64,000 nucleotides of DNA from Tamarix chinensis (taxonomy: Eukaryota; Streptophyta; Magnoliopsida; Caryophyllales; Tamaricaceae), in the NCBI GenBank assembly GCA_030549775.1, contig CM060177.1, positions 45,844,244 through 45,908,243 on the forward strand, in the 5' to 3' direction. Under the pieces are notes generated by a model. The model saw only the letters and a program-made list of their open reading frames with translations. It was not told the origin of the DNA and made no database searches. The number at the start of each line of letters is the position of its first letter. Position 1 is the stretch's first letter. Positions 36,751 to 48,309 of the stretch are shown here, one piece after another. A program made the position numbers and the translations under genes.

Positions 36751-38600
36751 TTACCATAATTTTTACTAAAAATATATCGATATAGATATTTATTTGTAAA
36801 GAAAAATCTCAAAAGTATTATGATATAAGTTTTTTTATAATCATACTAAGAGATATTCTCTTTGGGGAAAATCGTTGGCGACAAGATAACATTAGCGGTG
36901 TATATATATATAGCATCATGTATCGGTATACATGACAAAAATTGCGTCGGTTCCCCTGATTACCATGCTTAGGATCGGCCCTCTATATAACATAAGCAGG
37001 TTTATTCTTTGTCGCTCTCTATACCTAATTCTTTTTATGTTGAGTGATGACCGTGGCCCGTTACATTTCATTTTCAAAACAACAATGTCGGTCGAGTATG
37101 TGGTGTGAAAAGATCCAATAGAAGCGGCAAAAAACTTATTACAGATGATTGGAAAAAAGGGTAGGTATTGATCGTATTTTTATATAACCAACTACTACAA
37201 ATTCAATTTGTGATAACGTACTTGACAGGTTGGTTCCGATTGTTCTTTTCTCCTTGGTTTAATGTAACGCAGTGTACTATATGTATATAAATACTATATA
37301 GTTTAAAATCCAATTAACTTATACGCAACTAATCCATCAGCTCATATCTCTTTTAACCTTTTCTCCATCAAATAATCAATTAATATAGTTGTTGGAAGTG
37401 CAATTAAATTATGATCGAAAAATTAAGAAATAAACGAAAATCAATCAAATAAGAAAATTGAGAAGAAGCAATTAAAAAAGAATAGTAGATTCTTACCGTA
37501 TGTTTGGATTGAGATAAATATAGGTAGATAAACCTATATAATTTATATAAAATAAATAAATATCTTAAAATATTGCTCGAGTTTTTATTATGTTAACATA
37601 AAAAAATAGAGGAAGATACTTCTGGACCGGACTCCAATAGTCAGAGAATAAGAAATGTAAAACAAAATTGATATTACTCGGTCGTTTCCAATTTAATTTA
37701 CTTTACAATCAATATATTCCTCACCCGATTCTCAAATATCAAACAGAGCAAATTTTTATTCATATGTTATTTTTAATGTATTTTTATAGGCCATGACATG
37801 CCAAACAACGTAATCGCAATAACTAATAAATTAAATATGAGTCGTCAATTTTCAATACTATTTTTATCACTTACTTTACAAAGCCCAATCTTGACGTGCC
37901 TACCCACACAAGACTATACGATGAGGTTGCTTGGGTGAGTTGTATAGGCAAGTAGCTGCGACCATTGGAATTTTTAACTTATTTAAAAATGTATAAACTT
38001 ATCAAAATTTATCTAATTTTTTTATATAATAAAAAAATTTTAATTGAAACATAGTTGCCGGACAACGAAATGCTCCTCTAAACATGTTGTACACCTTAAT
38101 TAAGACCACAATTGTCGCACTTATTAATCAGTTATATCAAAAAACTAATAATTCTATCATCAAATCTCAGTATTAAAAAAAATTCACTCAAAAAAATAAA
38201 ACCTACTTTTTATTTTTATCCTCATAATTTTTTTCTATTATCTACACAATTTATCATATTTTAAGGAAAGATATAATTAAACTTTTACGAATCGAATATT
38301 ATAACTTTATTTCATGTGTGAATACATGTTACTTTCAATTTTAAATTTTTTAAATAAAAATAATAATGTTATTTTAAGAAAGTCAAATCATATTGTTTAC
38401 ATTTATCCCTGCTATTTTTTACTTATTTATGTTTAGGTACAAGTACTTTGGAAAAATAAAAATAAAAAGTAAATGACAAACGTAAAATGTCCTCTTATAA
38501 AGGTATAAAACTGTCTCATGCCGGTTGTTTTTAGGCAGAGAGGGAGAATTATTATTATTATTATTATTATTATTTTCGATCATATAAATAATCATTAATC
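36751..38600. other. AT-rich intergenic sequence upstream of the DUF688 gene
   Basis: No coding signal. A TTA/ATT microsatellite lies at about 38,548-38,573. 36,860-37,150 is somewhat less AT-rich but has no frame longer than chance. Confidence 0.5.
38548..38573. repeat. (ATT)n microsatellite
   Basis: About nine ATT units, with a single-base shift at the right end. Confidence 0.85.
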
Positions 38601-39639
38601 AACGCTGAAATTTTGTGGATTATCTCCTTTTCTGTTCTGATTCTGTCCCTCTTTCTGGAGTACAGACGAGCAAAAAATCTCGGCGTATTTATTTCCACAA
38701 GTAGCAGCAGTCGTAGCGCACTGCTAATCGAGTGGACTGAACGAATGACCGGCGCCTTATGTCTTCTTCAAATCAACGCAGGAATACTCTTCTTTCTATC
38801 TCGTAGAAGAAGGGCGAAGAAGAAGAGCTTAGACCCGTGAGGTCCCTAAACTCAAGGAGAAAAAGGCGGTTTATTCATCAATCAACGCAAGCGCATACAA
38901 AAGTAAAAGAAGCGGCGATCTTTATTCATTACAGCTTACTTTCTAAGAAAATATTAGTAATATTAATACATATTTCCTGTGTCTACTTTTTTGATCGGTC
39001 GAAATTATTAAGATTTGATTCAGAAAAATGGACGCCTTTAACTGTTAGCTCTTGCTGCTGTTATATTTACTAGTACGAAAAAAGTGGGCGTAATAAAATA
39101 TAATAAAATCTTTAAGAAATTAGTATAACTCCGGCGGAACAGAGAACCAATCTCGGCGGAAGCCATAGAATAGTCATATAGCGAAAAACCGGTGATCACA
39201 GCATTGCCGCCGAAAGAAATAAACTTTAACAGCTACAAGTAGTTCCGCTCTCTTGCTTGTTTCACTCATTCTCCCAATTGTGCTTTCCCATCAATTCACT
39301 CGTATACCCACTCCACAGTGATACCCCATTATGGCATCATCCCCCTAAGCGTCCTCCCATCATCATTGTTGATCCCGAATATCTTACAGGTGTCCATTCT
39401 TTCCACTTTCTTCTCCCCCCCCCCGCCCACCCCGCTCCTCCCCTTCCCGGGTTCTATAATTGAGTGAGAAATTATAGCTTGATGATTGTACGAGACTGAA
39501 AACTTTGGTGCTATTCTTTGGAGCACCAAGGCAGTTTTTGTGTGGTCCTGAATCATCTCGTCAAAACATTTATTTACTGCAAAGCCTTACATAATTTTGG
39601 TTAGTTGGTTATTATTTGGCCCCCTCCCCCCACACCCGG
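38601..39639. other. Upstream region of the DUF688 gene
   Basis: More balanced base composition than the repeats. The + frames at 38,613-38,840 and 38,837-39,073 overlap head to tail but resemble no protein family and are Arg/Ser-rich, so I leave them uncalled. A run of C lies at about 39,415-39,424. The interval may hold distal promoter or an unannotated leader. Confidence 0.4.
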
Positions 39640-39700
39640 CTTATAATAATGCAGACGAGCCTCTTTTTTGTGTCTCTGTATCTGTCTCTCATTCCATCAA
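39640..39700 (+). promoter_or_regulatory. Candidate core promoter of the DUF688 gene
   Basis: GGCTTATAATAATGCAG (TATA-like, about 39,639) is followed within 30-50 bases by a CT-rich patch (CTGTATCTGTCTCTCATTCC), a common arrangement at plant start sites. This would give a leader of about 570-600 bases before the ATG, possibly spliced. Confidence 0.35.
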
Positions 39701-40261
39701 CCCTTTTGAATACTTCTTGAGTGAGACTCTCTGCTTGTTGTTTGTTTAGGACTCGGTTTAATCGGGGAGATTTCGGGCTTTCGTTCAAAGAAGTTGTATT
39801 GCTTGATCATAAATTTGTTGGGTGATCTTCCTTTTACTCTGTTCTGGCACTAGTGGAAATTTTGATTCCTGAGCTTGTGATCCTGTCAGCCAATTCAGAG
39901 AACCTCCTCCGTTATATGTGGGTCAGTGAAAAATCGCTCCATTCTGTCATCCTTGTGTTTCCTTTTATTACTGCACTTGCATCTTTGTGGTATAAATCTT
40001 TGCCGGCCTAACTTTAGCTATATTGTGCTTTACTTGGCGTATAAGATTACGTTCTGCTTGTGCTATACTACGACCTACCTTCTTAGGAATTCTATTGATT
40101 TTCTGACAATGTTCTCTCTCCTCTTGCTCAGTTTCGTACCTGTTGGGGTCAGTTCTGTCACTCGCATGACTTGGTAGTATTTATCCATCACTCGATCCGT
40201 GCTCATAGGAGTCTGAAGAAAGAAACCCGCCTGCGTCTGAGACAGAGGCACCTAAATTTCC
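39701..40261 (+). other. 5' leader of the DUF688 gene, with a possible leader intron or uORF
   Basis: The leader is long and contains an upstream open frame of 83 codons (39,926-40,177) that is very hydrophobic (LLLLHLHLC). It is flanked by AG/GT-like junctions, for example CTCTTGCTCAG at 40,121-40,131. A leader intron would remove it; otherwise it would act as an inhibitory uORF. Sequence alone does not decide. Confidence 0.35.
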
Positions 40262-42582
40262 ATGGAGCAAAACCAACTCAATTTCAGTGCGCCTCTTTTA
40301 TCAACGAGGCGGTATTCATCGCCGTTGCGTTCTTCAGTTGACGACCACAACAATGAAACCGTTATGGATTCGAGACACTCATTCCCTGTTTCCAATCAAC
40401 AGCCACGGACGCCGGATGTGGATATGGGGGAGCTCTTGAAGCCGGTTTCGGTTCCTTTTCGTTGGGAACAGACTCCGGGTAAAGCGAAGGGAGGAAATTA
40501 TGAGTCACATATAAATAGTACTTCTCCTCGGCTCCCGCCGGGACGAACCGTGGATTCATTACCGTGGTACTCCGGTAGAAAATATGGGGAACTAAATGGA
40601 TTTATGTCCCCAAACAAGTTTTCCGGTGGGGAACTAAGTGGACGTAGGTCGCCGGAAAAGTCTATGGGGGAGCTAAATCGCAGAGGTAGCCCTTATCATT
40701 ATTCTACCAAATTATCCGGCGGCCAACCAAATGGAGGGCTTAAGCATTTGACCAAGCTGTCATCGGGAACCAATAGTATGTTTAGAATGGATAGCTCGGG
40801 GGAAGGTACAAACAGGACTACTACTTGTTTCGATTCGTTGAGTGATGATTATGATGAAGATGCAGCATTTTCTGATGCAGTTGATACCTTCGAGTCCTTC
40901 TCTATCAATTGCAGCATTAGTGGAGTGAGTGGCTCAGAGTATCATAGAACAAAAAGGACCTCTAGAGAGCTGCCATCCGATGTACACTCACGAGATTTCA
41001 TGATCAATCGCTTTTTACCAGCAGCCAAGGCCATGACCTTAGAGGCAGCGACTCCTCAGTATGAGTCTAAGAAGCAAATCATGGTGATCGAACAGCCTCG
41101 ACAGCAGTTTAAGGATTTGGTGCCGACGCTAAAGAGGCCTCCACCGTCCGACCAGAATTTAGCTCTGGCTGTCACCCCATACACAGTACAAGGCATATCA
41201 GAGGAAAGCAATGAAGCTGATGAAGCTGGAAGCTTCGAGGGGCCTCGAATGGTACCTGTCAAAGCTTGTGGCTTCCTGCCTTGGATTTGTGCGAAGAACT
41301 CTTTAAAGTTCTTGAATCCATTACCAGCTATAAAAGTGAAGACTAAGAATGCCTTATCATCTGCTGGCAAGCTGGTGAAGGATGCGTCTCCTCGTAGGAC
41401 GCTTAGTAAGGTAAACTTGTGTATTTGTTCATCAAATCAAACTTTTATTGATCATGCGTTAACGATTCTAGTTCAACCGATGATTATGGCTTAGTCCTAG
41501 CTAACTCAAAGGGAACTTACATTTCTTGTCAGCACGTTCCGTGTACTGATGATCGCAAACCCAAAGCGAACTCAGCATTCAACAACTGTGACCTGAGATT
41601 TCCAAAAAAGATTAAGCCCAGGCCGACGTCTTATTCTGAAGAGTTGCAAGCTAGAAGTGGTTTATCTCCTTACAGGAATTACAGAAGGAGCAATAATGTC
41701 TCTCCCCTCAGGAGTGAATCTCCTCAATCTGTCCATCATAGAGGATTGGGCCTCGTTGGTGTACCCAAAAGTGTAGACTCATCTACCGACGATAGATCCA
41801 GATACTTCGAGAAGGACCTCTACAAACCCGAACATCGACCTTCACATCATAGCAGCACACGAAGTTCGGGCTCAAGAAGCCCTCTTGCTGAGAAGATCTT
41901 GTACGTAGATTCCGGTGAAATCGCCAGAATTCCCGGATGGAGTTCAATCTCGTCCAAACCCAAGAAGCTGGTGGATAATTCTGATCTGGTCGATGTTTCG
42001 AAACGAGCAAACGCTACAGAAAACATCATGAAAGCAAGAGGATACAATGGACCCCGTGGCCCCAGAGCTGTTGGTGCCATCAGAGGCCAGCAAACAAACA
42101 GGACAATGAAATCAGAGTCGCACAAGCAGAAAGTGGGAACTGATGGAAGCCTAAATATGAACAAGGAACTGATTCTGATCGGAGACGACCAAACTAGTGT
42201 TCAGTCTCCTCTTGCACCACCTTTACCAAAATCGCCAACCGAGTCCTGGCTATCTAGGAATTTGGCTTCGGTATCCCCGAGGAACTCGTTTACATACGCA
42301 AACGTTGGCAATAACCAGTACCCATACAGAAATGCTAAAACACCTCCAGCCGCTGCTTCAGCTGCTGTCACCAAGTGGGAAAACATCGTTAAAAGTTCTC
42401 ATATGCACTTTGATCATGGACTCTACTCACAGGTATAATAAAACCCTTTCTCTCTATGTTAGTATAATGATTGCTAGATGCAGGTTCCCTTTATTGCAAG
42501 TTATGTGTGTTAACATGGTTTCCCGCATTTGAAACAGGAACTGGTTACTCGTGTTTCTCATCCTTCAAGAACCAGGAATTGA
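40262..42582 (+). CDS. DUF688-family protein, three exons, 697 residues predicted
   Basis: Exons: 40,262-41,410, 41,533-42,432 and 42,538-42,582. Introns are 122 and 105 bp, both GT-AG and both phase 0 (AAG/GTAAAC...TTGTCAG/CAC and CAG/GTATAA...GAAACAG/GAA). The product is plant-specific and of unknown function. The diagnostic element is VPFRWEQTPGKAK at residues 64-76, the conserved P-F-x-W-E-x-x-P-G-x-x-K signature of DUF688. A hydrophobic Trp/Cys motif, CGFLPWICAKNSLKFLNPLP, lies near residues 336-355. PLAPPLPKSPTESWLSR lies near 607-623. Most of the rest is Ser/Pro/Arg-rich and probably disordered, including SPEKSMGELNRRGSP-type repeats at about 115-150. I see no signal peptide or membrane segment. 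The start is the first ATG after a stop-containing leader, in context CCATGG. The call is firm for family and fairly firm for the splice sites; cellular role is unknown. Confidence 0.88.
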
Positions 42583-43060
42583 TTGAAGTTCTTAGCAACT
42601 TCTGCATCGGCAGTGAGCATTTTTGGGTATTGTTGAACCCTGGAATTTTTCCCTTTCCTTTTTTGTTTTTATTGATCTTTTCAATTCTAATCGACACTAT
42701 ACGAGATGGGTGAAGTCGAGTGTGTTTATTTATAGCCTTAGGACCACATATATGTATATTACTGTTAGCGTTGTCCTAGACCCCTAAGAAGTTGAAATCA
42801 CTCTTCAGCTTCTGGGAATGTGTATCTTCAGTTCAGGTAGATTGCTGTTCTACAGGTTTGAGTATACATGTAAAAGAGTTGGCTCTGGTTGTATATGATC
42901 CCAAGATGCTGGCTCCTAAACAGATTATAAGCTATTTTATTATAGAATTTGTGCACTGGATGCAAATTTTAGACATTTGCTCTTGTAATAGATGCTTGCT
43001 GGCCATGTTTTGTGCACCGAATTTTATCACTAGCTTGATGGATTGAGATCACGAGCAAAT
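42583..43060 (+). other. 3' untranslated region of the DUF688 gene
   Basis: The sequence after the TGA at 42,580-42,582 is T-rich with no coding signal; frames at 42,471-42,713 and 42,792-43,046 are not supported by motifs. AT-rich signals around 42,940 could serve polyadenylation, but no perfect AATAAA is present, so the end is approximate. Confidence 0.5.
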
Positions 43061-43469
43061 CTGAGGAAGCATACCTTCTTCTCATCGGTTTCAATAGCAC
43101 TAACAGCCTATTTGGAGTGAAATCCGTTAGAGATGGAAATGGATTTCAATCTACTTCCGTTTCTAGCTCTAAAAATTACTAGAATTCTTATTTTTTTTGT
43201 TTGGAACTCATTTGGAAAAGGCAATAATGTTTTTTTTTATAAGTGAATGTATAAAGCAAGAGGGGTTGCTCGAGGTATCATTGCAAACCATTCCCCCACC
43301 TTCTAGGAAGGGTTTGGTAGGGCCCGCCAATTAAATACCTAGATAAGACCTTAGAAATTTACACTCCTGACAAAAACAATAGCAGCTCAAACACCTTCTA
43401 AATGAAATACAATAATTCCATTAGTAAGAAAGCTAAATCCAAGCTATAAATGGTTTTTGACGGTACAAT

Positions 43470-43760
43470 CCTTGCTCGGTCAAAGCGTTCACTAAAAAGT
43501 TAGAAGTATGAATATGAAAGGAGAATTGAAACTAAGGTCAATCCACCTGCATACTATGAATGTAATAGAAAATAAAAGCCAGGTCCAATGGTCCCTCTCT
43601 ACCATTTAACCGCATTACTTGAATCAGATTAGATGACCACATTGAAATTTCTTATCCAACCCTTCTCACAATAAGAGTACATGCCTTGTGAATAGCATAC
43701 ACTTTAGCTCTGTTGATTTCCATGAAATCAATAGGCATTGAAAATAGGCATCAATAGCGC
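43470..43760 (-). pseudogene. LINE RNase H (RVT_3-type) remnant
   Basis: The - strand reads EINRAKVYAIHKACTLIV, then SNLIxVMRLNGREGP, FIFYYIHSM and HIHTSNFLVNALTEQGLYR. This matches the plant LINE RNase H layout (E..AK..A...A...., SD...V..LN, ..H..RSxN..ADALAKxG). In-frame stops are present. Confidence 0.7.
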
Positions 43761-44149
43761 TCAAGATAATCCTTTAGAGCACCTCCAATGGTTGTCTTTC
43801 TCATCTCATCGTTGACGGAGGCATCTGTGTTCCACTTCAATCAGCCTTGGTCATGTTCACACCGCTATTTTATTAATAGGAGACCTTGCAATCGAGCTTG
43901 GAACAATTGAAATTCATGATGCAACTTGGTGTACTACCTACTTCCTCAACAAAGAAAGGAAAGTTTGGCAACCATGACTTTATCCACCATCCTCTCCTTA
44001 ACAAAATCAGATTACACACTTCAGGAAACCGACTCTCCTTATGCTCAAATATTTGTTGGTTTCTCTCCTTTCAGATAAACCATAAAATTACCTTGAAATC
44101 CACCCTCCAAATCTTCCTTTGAATTGTTGTTCTTCTTGGTAGATACCAT

Positions 44150-44400
44150 TGATCATAGCAATTGATGAGGTTCTAGAAAAACACCAAAGAAGCCATTTAA
44201 TTTGAACCATAAGCTCCAAACCAATAGGGCAAAGGGGTATTGCAAAAAAAAAATATGGTGAGCATTTTCCTTATTTTTGTTGCAGAAAATGCAGAGGAAA
44301 CTGTTTAGGAGAACCATCCCTCGATTCATTAAGAACATGCAAGTGGGTATTCTCTCTTTGAAGGCCAACCAAGCAAATAGCTCAATACAGTGAGGAATTA
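44150..44400 (-). pseudogene. LINE zf-RVT zinc-binding domain remnant
   Basis: The open frame 44,153-44,368 reads AFKERIPTCMFLMNRGMV, CIFCNKNKENAHHIFFLQYPFALLVWSLWF. This is the C..C....E...H.F..C..A..VW pattern of the domain that follows plant LINE reverse transcriptase. The last Cys is replaced by Tyr-like context. Confidence 0.8.
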
Positions 44401-44999
44401 AGCTTAGCTAAAACTTTGAGCTAGGCCTTGGGGTGGGGGTATACCTCTTGTTCGCAATTACCTATGTGGCTAACTTTACTGAAAACACTCCTTGTGTGGT
44501 GAAGCTCTAAATCATACAATATTTAATGCTTTTGTTAATAAAAATAGGATGAAGGAGTTCTAATAACATGCTAGAGAGGTCAAATTCCCATGAAAATAAC
44601 TATTTGTGCTACATATAGTCCATGTCCATACTCCATCAGTCTAACATCGTATCTCAATAACATAACTCCATTTATTCACTATCGGCGAGTATAACCTTGG
44701 GAACTTTTTTCCTCAATAAAACCCCCTAACCATATGTCCTTCCAAAAGAAATTTTATGCACCATTACTTACCCTTTTACTGAGGCCTACCATCATCAACT
44801 CTTTAACTTCATTATTTTTTAAAATTGCACTACATAAATCCCTCCAACAGCTCTATGTTTCGGAATTATCCATGAGTGAAGGCTTGAGTTAGATGACAAT
44901 CCATATTTATCACAGATTATCCTTTGCGATAGTCCTTAGTCTTTACCCAAAAAACTCCACACCCACTTGAAGAGTAAAGCCCAATTTTTATGTCATAAA

Positions 45000-46360
45000 T
45001 TTTCAAATCCCCAGCCGCCTAAGCCTTTAAGCATCTAAACCAATTTCCCCTGGATTGGATGTATTTTCTTACCACTACTATCTCCTCTGCACTAAAGGAA
45101 CTTTCTAAACTACTTCTCAATTCTATACGCAAACTCACCAGTATTTTGAGCATAGGGAGGTAGTAAAGGGGCATGTTGCTCAACACTACTTTGATGAGGG
45201 TCAACCTACCCCTAATTGATAGAGTTTTACCTTTCCAAGAGGAAATTTTTCACTCTATTTGTTGTACAACTAGATCCCAGAAAAGAAATTCTTGAAGGAG
45301 AACCACCAATTGGAGCACAAGGCAAAGATCGTATTTTGCACCTCAATCTATTCGCACATCCCTACAACCATGTATTAGTCACATTCACCCATATTAAATC
45401 TCTCCTTTAGGAATTTACCATAAGCCCTAAAGCTAATTGAAAACAAATAGGCACATGCTTTGATATTCAGAAGAAGATCCTCATTTGTAGGCCTAAATAG
45501 AACGGTATTGTCAGCATATTGTAAATGAGAGATCTGAGTACCATTATTTTCCTCCATAACCCCTTGTATATTGCTTTCTACATTACTAATTTCAAGACTT
45601 CTTCTAATATACTGAGAAGGAATGGGGAGAACATATCTCCTTGTCAAAGATTTCGAGATAGTTTGAAAAGTTTAGTTGGGAAGCAGTTAACCAAGACCAA
45701 GGCTGAGGCTGTGCCATAGCAACTTTTCATCTAATTACACCATCTATCCAAGAAACCCATCTCTCTCACTTCTTAACTCCAAAAATTCCAATTAAAACTA
45801 TCATATGCCTTGTGAAAATCAAAATTGAAAATTGACATCCCCGTTCCGCCCTTCTTACATGAGTTGATTACCTCCGAGGTGAGCATAACACTATCAAGAA
45901 TGTTATAGTATCTTAAGAAATTTGATTTAAATGGCTCACAACCTTTAGAATTACCCTCTTCAATCTCCCATCTCGCATTTTCGTAATGATCTTATACACA
46001 CATCCCACCATACTTATAGGGTGATAATCTTTTAGAATACTTAGATCCCCCACTTTAGGATTAAGGTGATAAATGAAGCATTTCGTTGTGGACTAATAAA
46101 TCCCAATAACTAAAAATCATCCTTCAATGTTACTATATCATCCTTAATAAAGACCCAAGAATTTTTGACAAAGGTGAAGTTAAACCTGTCTAGCCCTGAA
46201 GCTCTTGAATTATCACATGAGTGGACTGTGGCGAGAATTTCTTCTTTAATGAATGAGCTAATTAAGGCATTTGCATTGTCTGTGGACTTAAAAAATTGAT
46301 CAATTGGAGACCTCCTTAGTATGTAAGTGTTGGAAGAATTTGTAGACCCCATCTTTTATC
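45000..46360 (-). pseudogene. LINE reverse transcriptase remnant
   Basis: The fingers are readable at 46,110-46,352 (EEILATVHSCDNSRASGLDR, FTFVKNSWVFIKDDI). The catalytic block at 45,490-45,530 reads ISHLQYADNTVLF, where an active copy would have (F/Y)ADD. The thumb-type text TLIKVVLSNMPLYYLPMLKI lies at 45,140-45,200. Stops and frameshifts separate these parts. Confidence 0.85.
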
Positions 46361-46639
46361 TGTTTTCTTCTATTATAAAATTTTTCTTTGATTTCAATTC
46401 TAGTGAAAATATTTGGTGTTATGATCATCCTCCCTTAGATATTTACTTCATGCCTTTTGCTCACCAAAAGACTCAATTTTCTTGTTCCAAGTCCAAATCT
46501 CTCCCTGCGGTTTTCTCTGTTCGTGGATCTCCTTTGGGAGAAAGTATTCTTGATGAGCCTTCGTGTCTAGCCCATGAATACCCTCTTCCAACCTCCTAAT
46601 ATTTCCCTCAATAAACCCAAAACTTTCCTTATTCTACCT

Positions 46640-47360
46640 TTACAGTACCCACTTAATCGATTGCAATTTTGCCTCCATCGACATCCCTATGTCAACCTCC
46701 TATGCACCCTTGATGGTCTCCATGAAAGATGGATTATCCATCCAACAATTTAATAAAGGGAACGAGTTAGGACCATAATTAATTTTCTCACTGGTAATCC
46801 ACAATGTGTAGTGATCCGAGACAGCCTTAGGAAGGATTTCCACACTAATTTCTAGGCATATCATTAACTAATTAGAGCTAAAAAAGATATGATCAAGAAA
46901 AAATTTTGAAGCTCCTCTAAACCAAGTAAACTTGAACCTTGGAGGTTTAATTTCCATTACCCCTATTCCATTCAAGAAGTCTAAAAAAAAGCAGTGCCTC
47001 TTGTATCCAAATACCCACCACCTCAGTCATCTGCCTCTAAAACTTCATTATAATCTCCCATAACTAGAACCAGTATATCTTCATCCCAATCCTCCTACTG
47101 GATAGCAACCCACACCTAAGATCTTTTTCCCACATCACAAGGCTCGTAAATGCATTTGAAGGCACATCTATACTTTAGAGACTTTATGGTGCTAGAGATT
47201 ACAATCTAGTGCCTCTAAATAGCTGGACTATGAAATTTCAAAAATTCTTCTTCCCACATCATCAATAAGCCGCCCACTTTTCCTTCTACATTGCTGGCCA
47301 GCCATCTAGTATCTTCATCCCTCCAAACACACTTGATATCTATGTAGTGATATCCTTTCA
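46640..47360 (-). pseudogene. LINE apurinic-type endonuclease remnant
   Basis: The - strand text includes KCVWRDEDTRWLASNVEGKVGG (about 47,280-47,345) and WDEDILVLVMGDYNEVLEADD at about 47,030-47,090. These contain the G-D-(F/Y)-N core of the exonuclease/endonuclease/phosphatase fold used by L1-type elements to nick target DNA. Confidence 0.75.
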
Positions 47361-47374
47361 GCTCATTTTTCCCT

Positions 47375-47764
47375 ATCTTTTTGGAGGGTTAACTTTGCTT
47401 GTGTTATCTATCTTTTGTTGTTATTAGAATCATATTAGCTTATAAAAAGGGATCTATTATATAGAGTTGTTATTTGATAGGATTCACACAACAAGATGCG
47501 AGGAACAAGAATTGAGGGCAAATTCTTAGGGTTCTAGATCTAAAAGTTTTATCTAAGAAAATCTCAATCAGGAATAAAGATTTTATAATTAAGTAAATTA
47601 ATAAAAAAGAGTTATTCGTAAATTGGTGAGGATAAAAATACGGGTTTGAACGTTCTTGATTGTTTGTAATTACTTATGAATATAGTAATAAAAGATTCTA
47701 GTTTGGTAATTCTTGTTTCCTATTTTGCAATGTTTCTTATGTGTATTGGGAATTTCCCTAATAA
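47375..47764 (+). mobile_element. Copia-like 5' LTR, partial
   Basis: 47,395-47,510 is repeated, with divergence, at 58,471-58,575 (CTATCTTTTG, AGAATCATATTA(G/T)CTTATAAAA, TAGAGTT, GATTCACACAA). 47,362-47,385 is similarly related to 52,910-52,936. Together the two right-hand pieces form a second LTR copy split by an insertion. The LTR is followed by a primer-site-like TTGGAATCAAATCCTAG at 47,765. Its left part is missing at the junction with the LINE. Confidence 0.6.
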
Positions 47765-48006
47765 ATTGGAATCAAATCCTAGTTCATGTTAGATATCTAC
47801 CTTTAGGTTCAACTTAGATTGAAAGATGGATAAGATCTTGGGAGGAAGGTAGTTTGTGATGGACTTAATCGATGGGAAAAATAATTTTATGCTATAGTAA
47901 AGTATGGTCAAGTATGGAGATCGTGACACTAACGATTTTGATTTGGGAACCCAAGATAGAAGGGGATCTCTTCAAGCTTGTGGGGACCGATGGTTCAAAG
48001 ACTCTA
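47765..48006 (+). pseudogene. Copia-like leader and gag N-terminus fragment
   Basis: TTGGAATCAAATCC resembles the plant tRNA-Met primer site with substitutions. From the ATG at 47,826 the text reads MDKILGGR, stop, FVMDLIDGKNNFMLx, which recalls the N-terminal gag motif (F-D-G-x-N-(Y/F)-x-x-W) of copia elements. Only about 180 bp of coding remnant exist before the inserted long LTR. Confidence 0.5.
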
Positions 48007-48309
48007 TGTAACACTCTAAATTTTCAAAACCCTAAAATTTAAATATTTAACCTTTTATCCTGAATAATTTAATCTTTAAATTATTGGTTCAATTGTTTTG
48101 TGCACCTTTGACTTACAAAAATAGATAAAATTATTTAATAAATTAATATAATTATTTTTATCATTTTATCTTACTCTTTTTATTTAAATAAATCACAAAC
48201 CCATCATTGTACCAAAATTATTTTCTTAAATTAATACCTTAATTTTTGAATAAATTAATTTAATATTTTTTTCAATAGCTAATTTTAATCTAAATTCTAA
48301 TCCTAACTC

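Larger units (their letters stand above)
43230..47370 (-). mobile_element. L1-like LINE remnant with RNase H domain
   Basis: On the - strand the order is endonuclease (47,360-46,640), reverse transcriptase (46,360-45,000), zinc-knuckle zf-RVT (44,400-44,150), RNase H (43,760-43,470), and then an A-tail visible as a T-run at 43,230-43,238. All parts are broken by stops and frameshifts. The left end sits about 170 bp beyond the presumed 3' UTR of the DUF688 gene. The 5' end merges at about 47,360-47,380 with a copia-like LTR. No clear target duplication was found. The + strand frames in this interval are shadows. Confidence 0.85.

Noticed and set aside
39120..39169. Short - strand frame starting MASAEIGSLFRRSYT, which looks like a start exon
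   Set aside because: It ends after about 42 codons, shows no splice partner to the left, and matches no family I recognise.
45216..46599. Several + strand frames of 60-90 codons
   Set aside because: They are antisense shadows of the - strand LINE reverse transcriptase and endonuclease.
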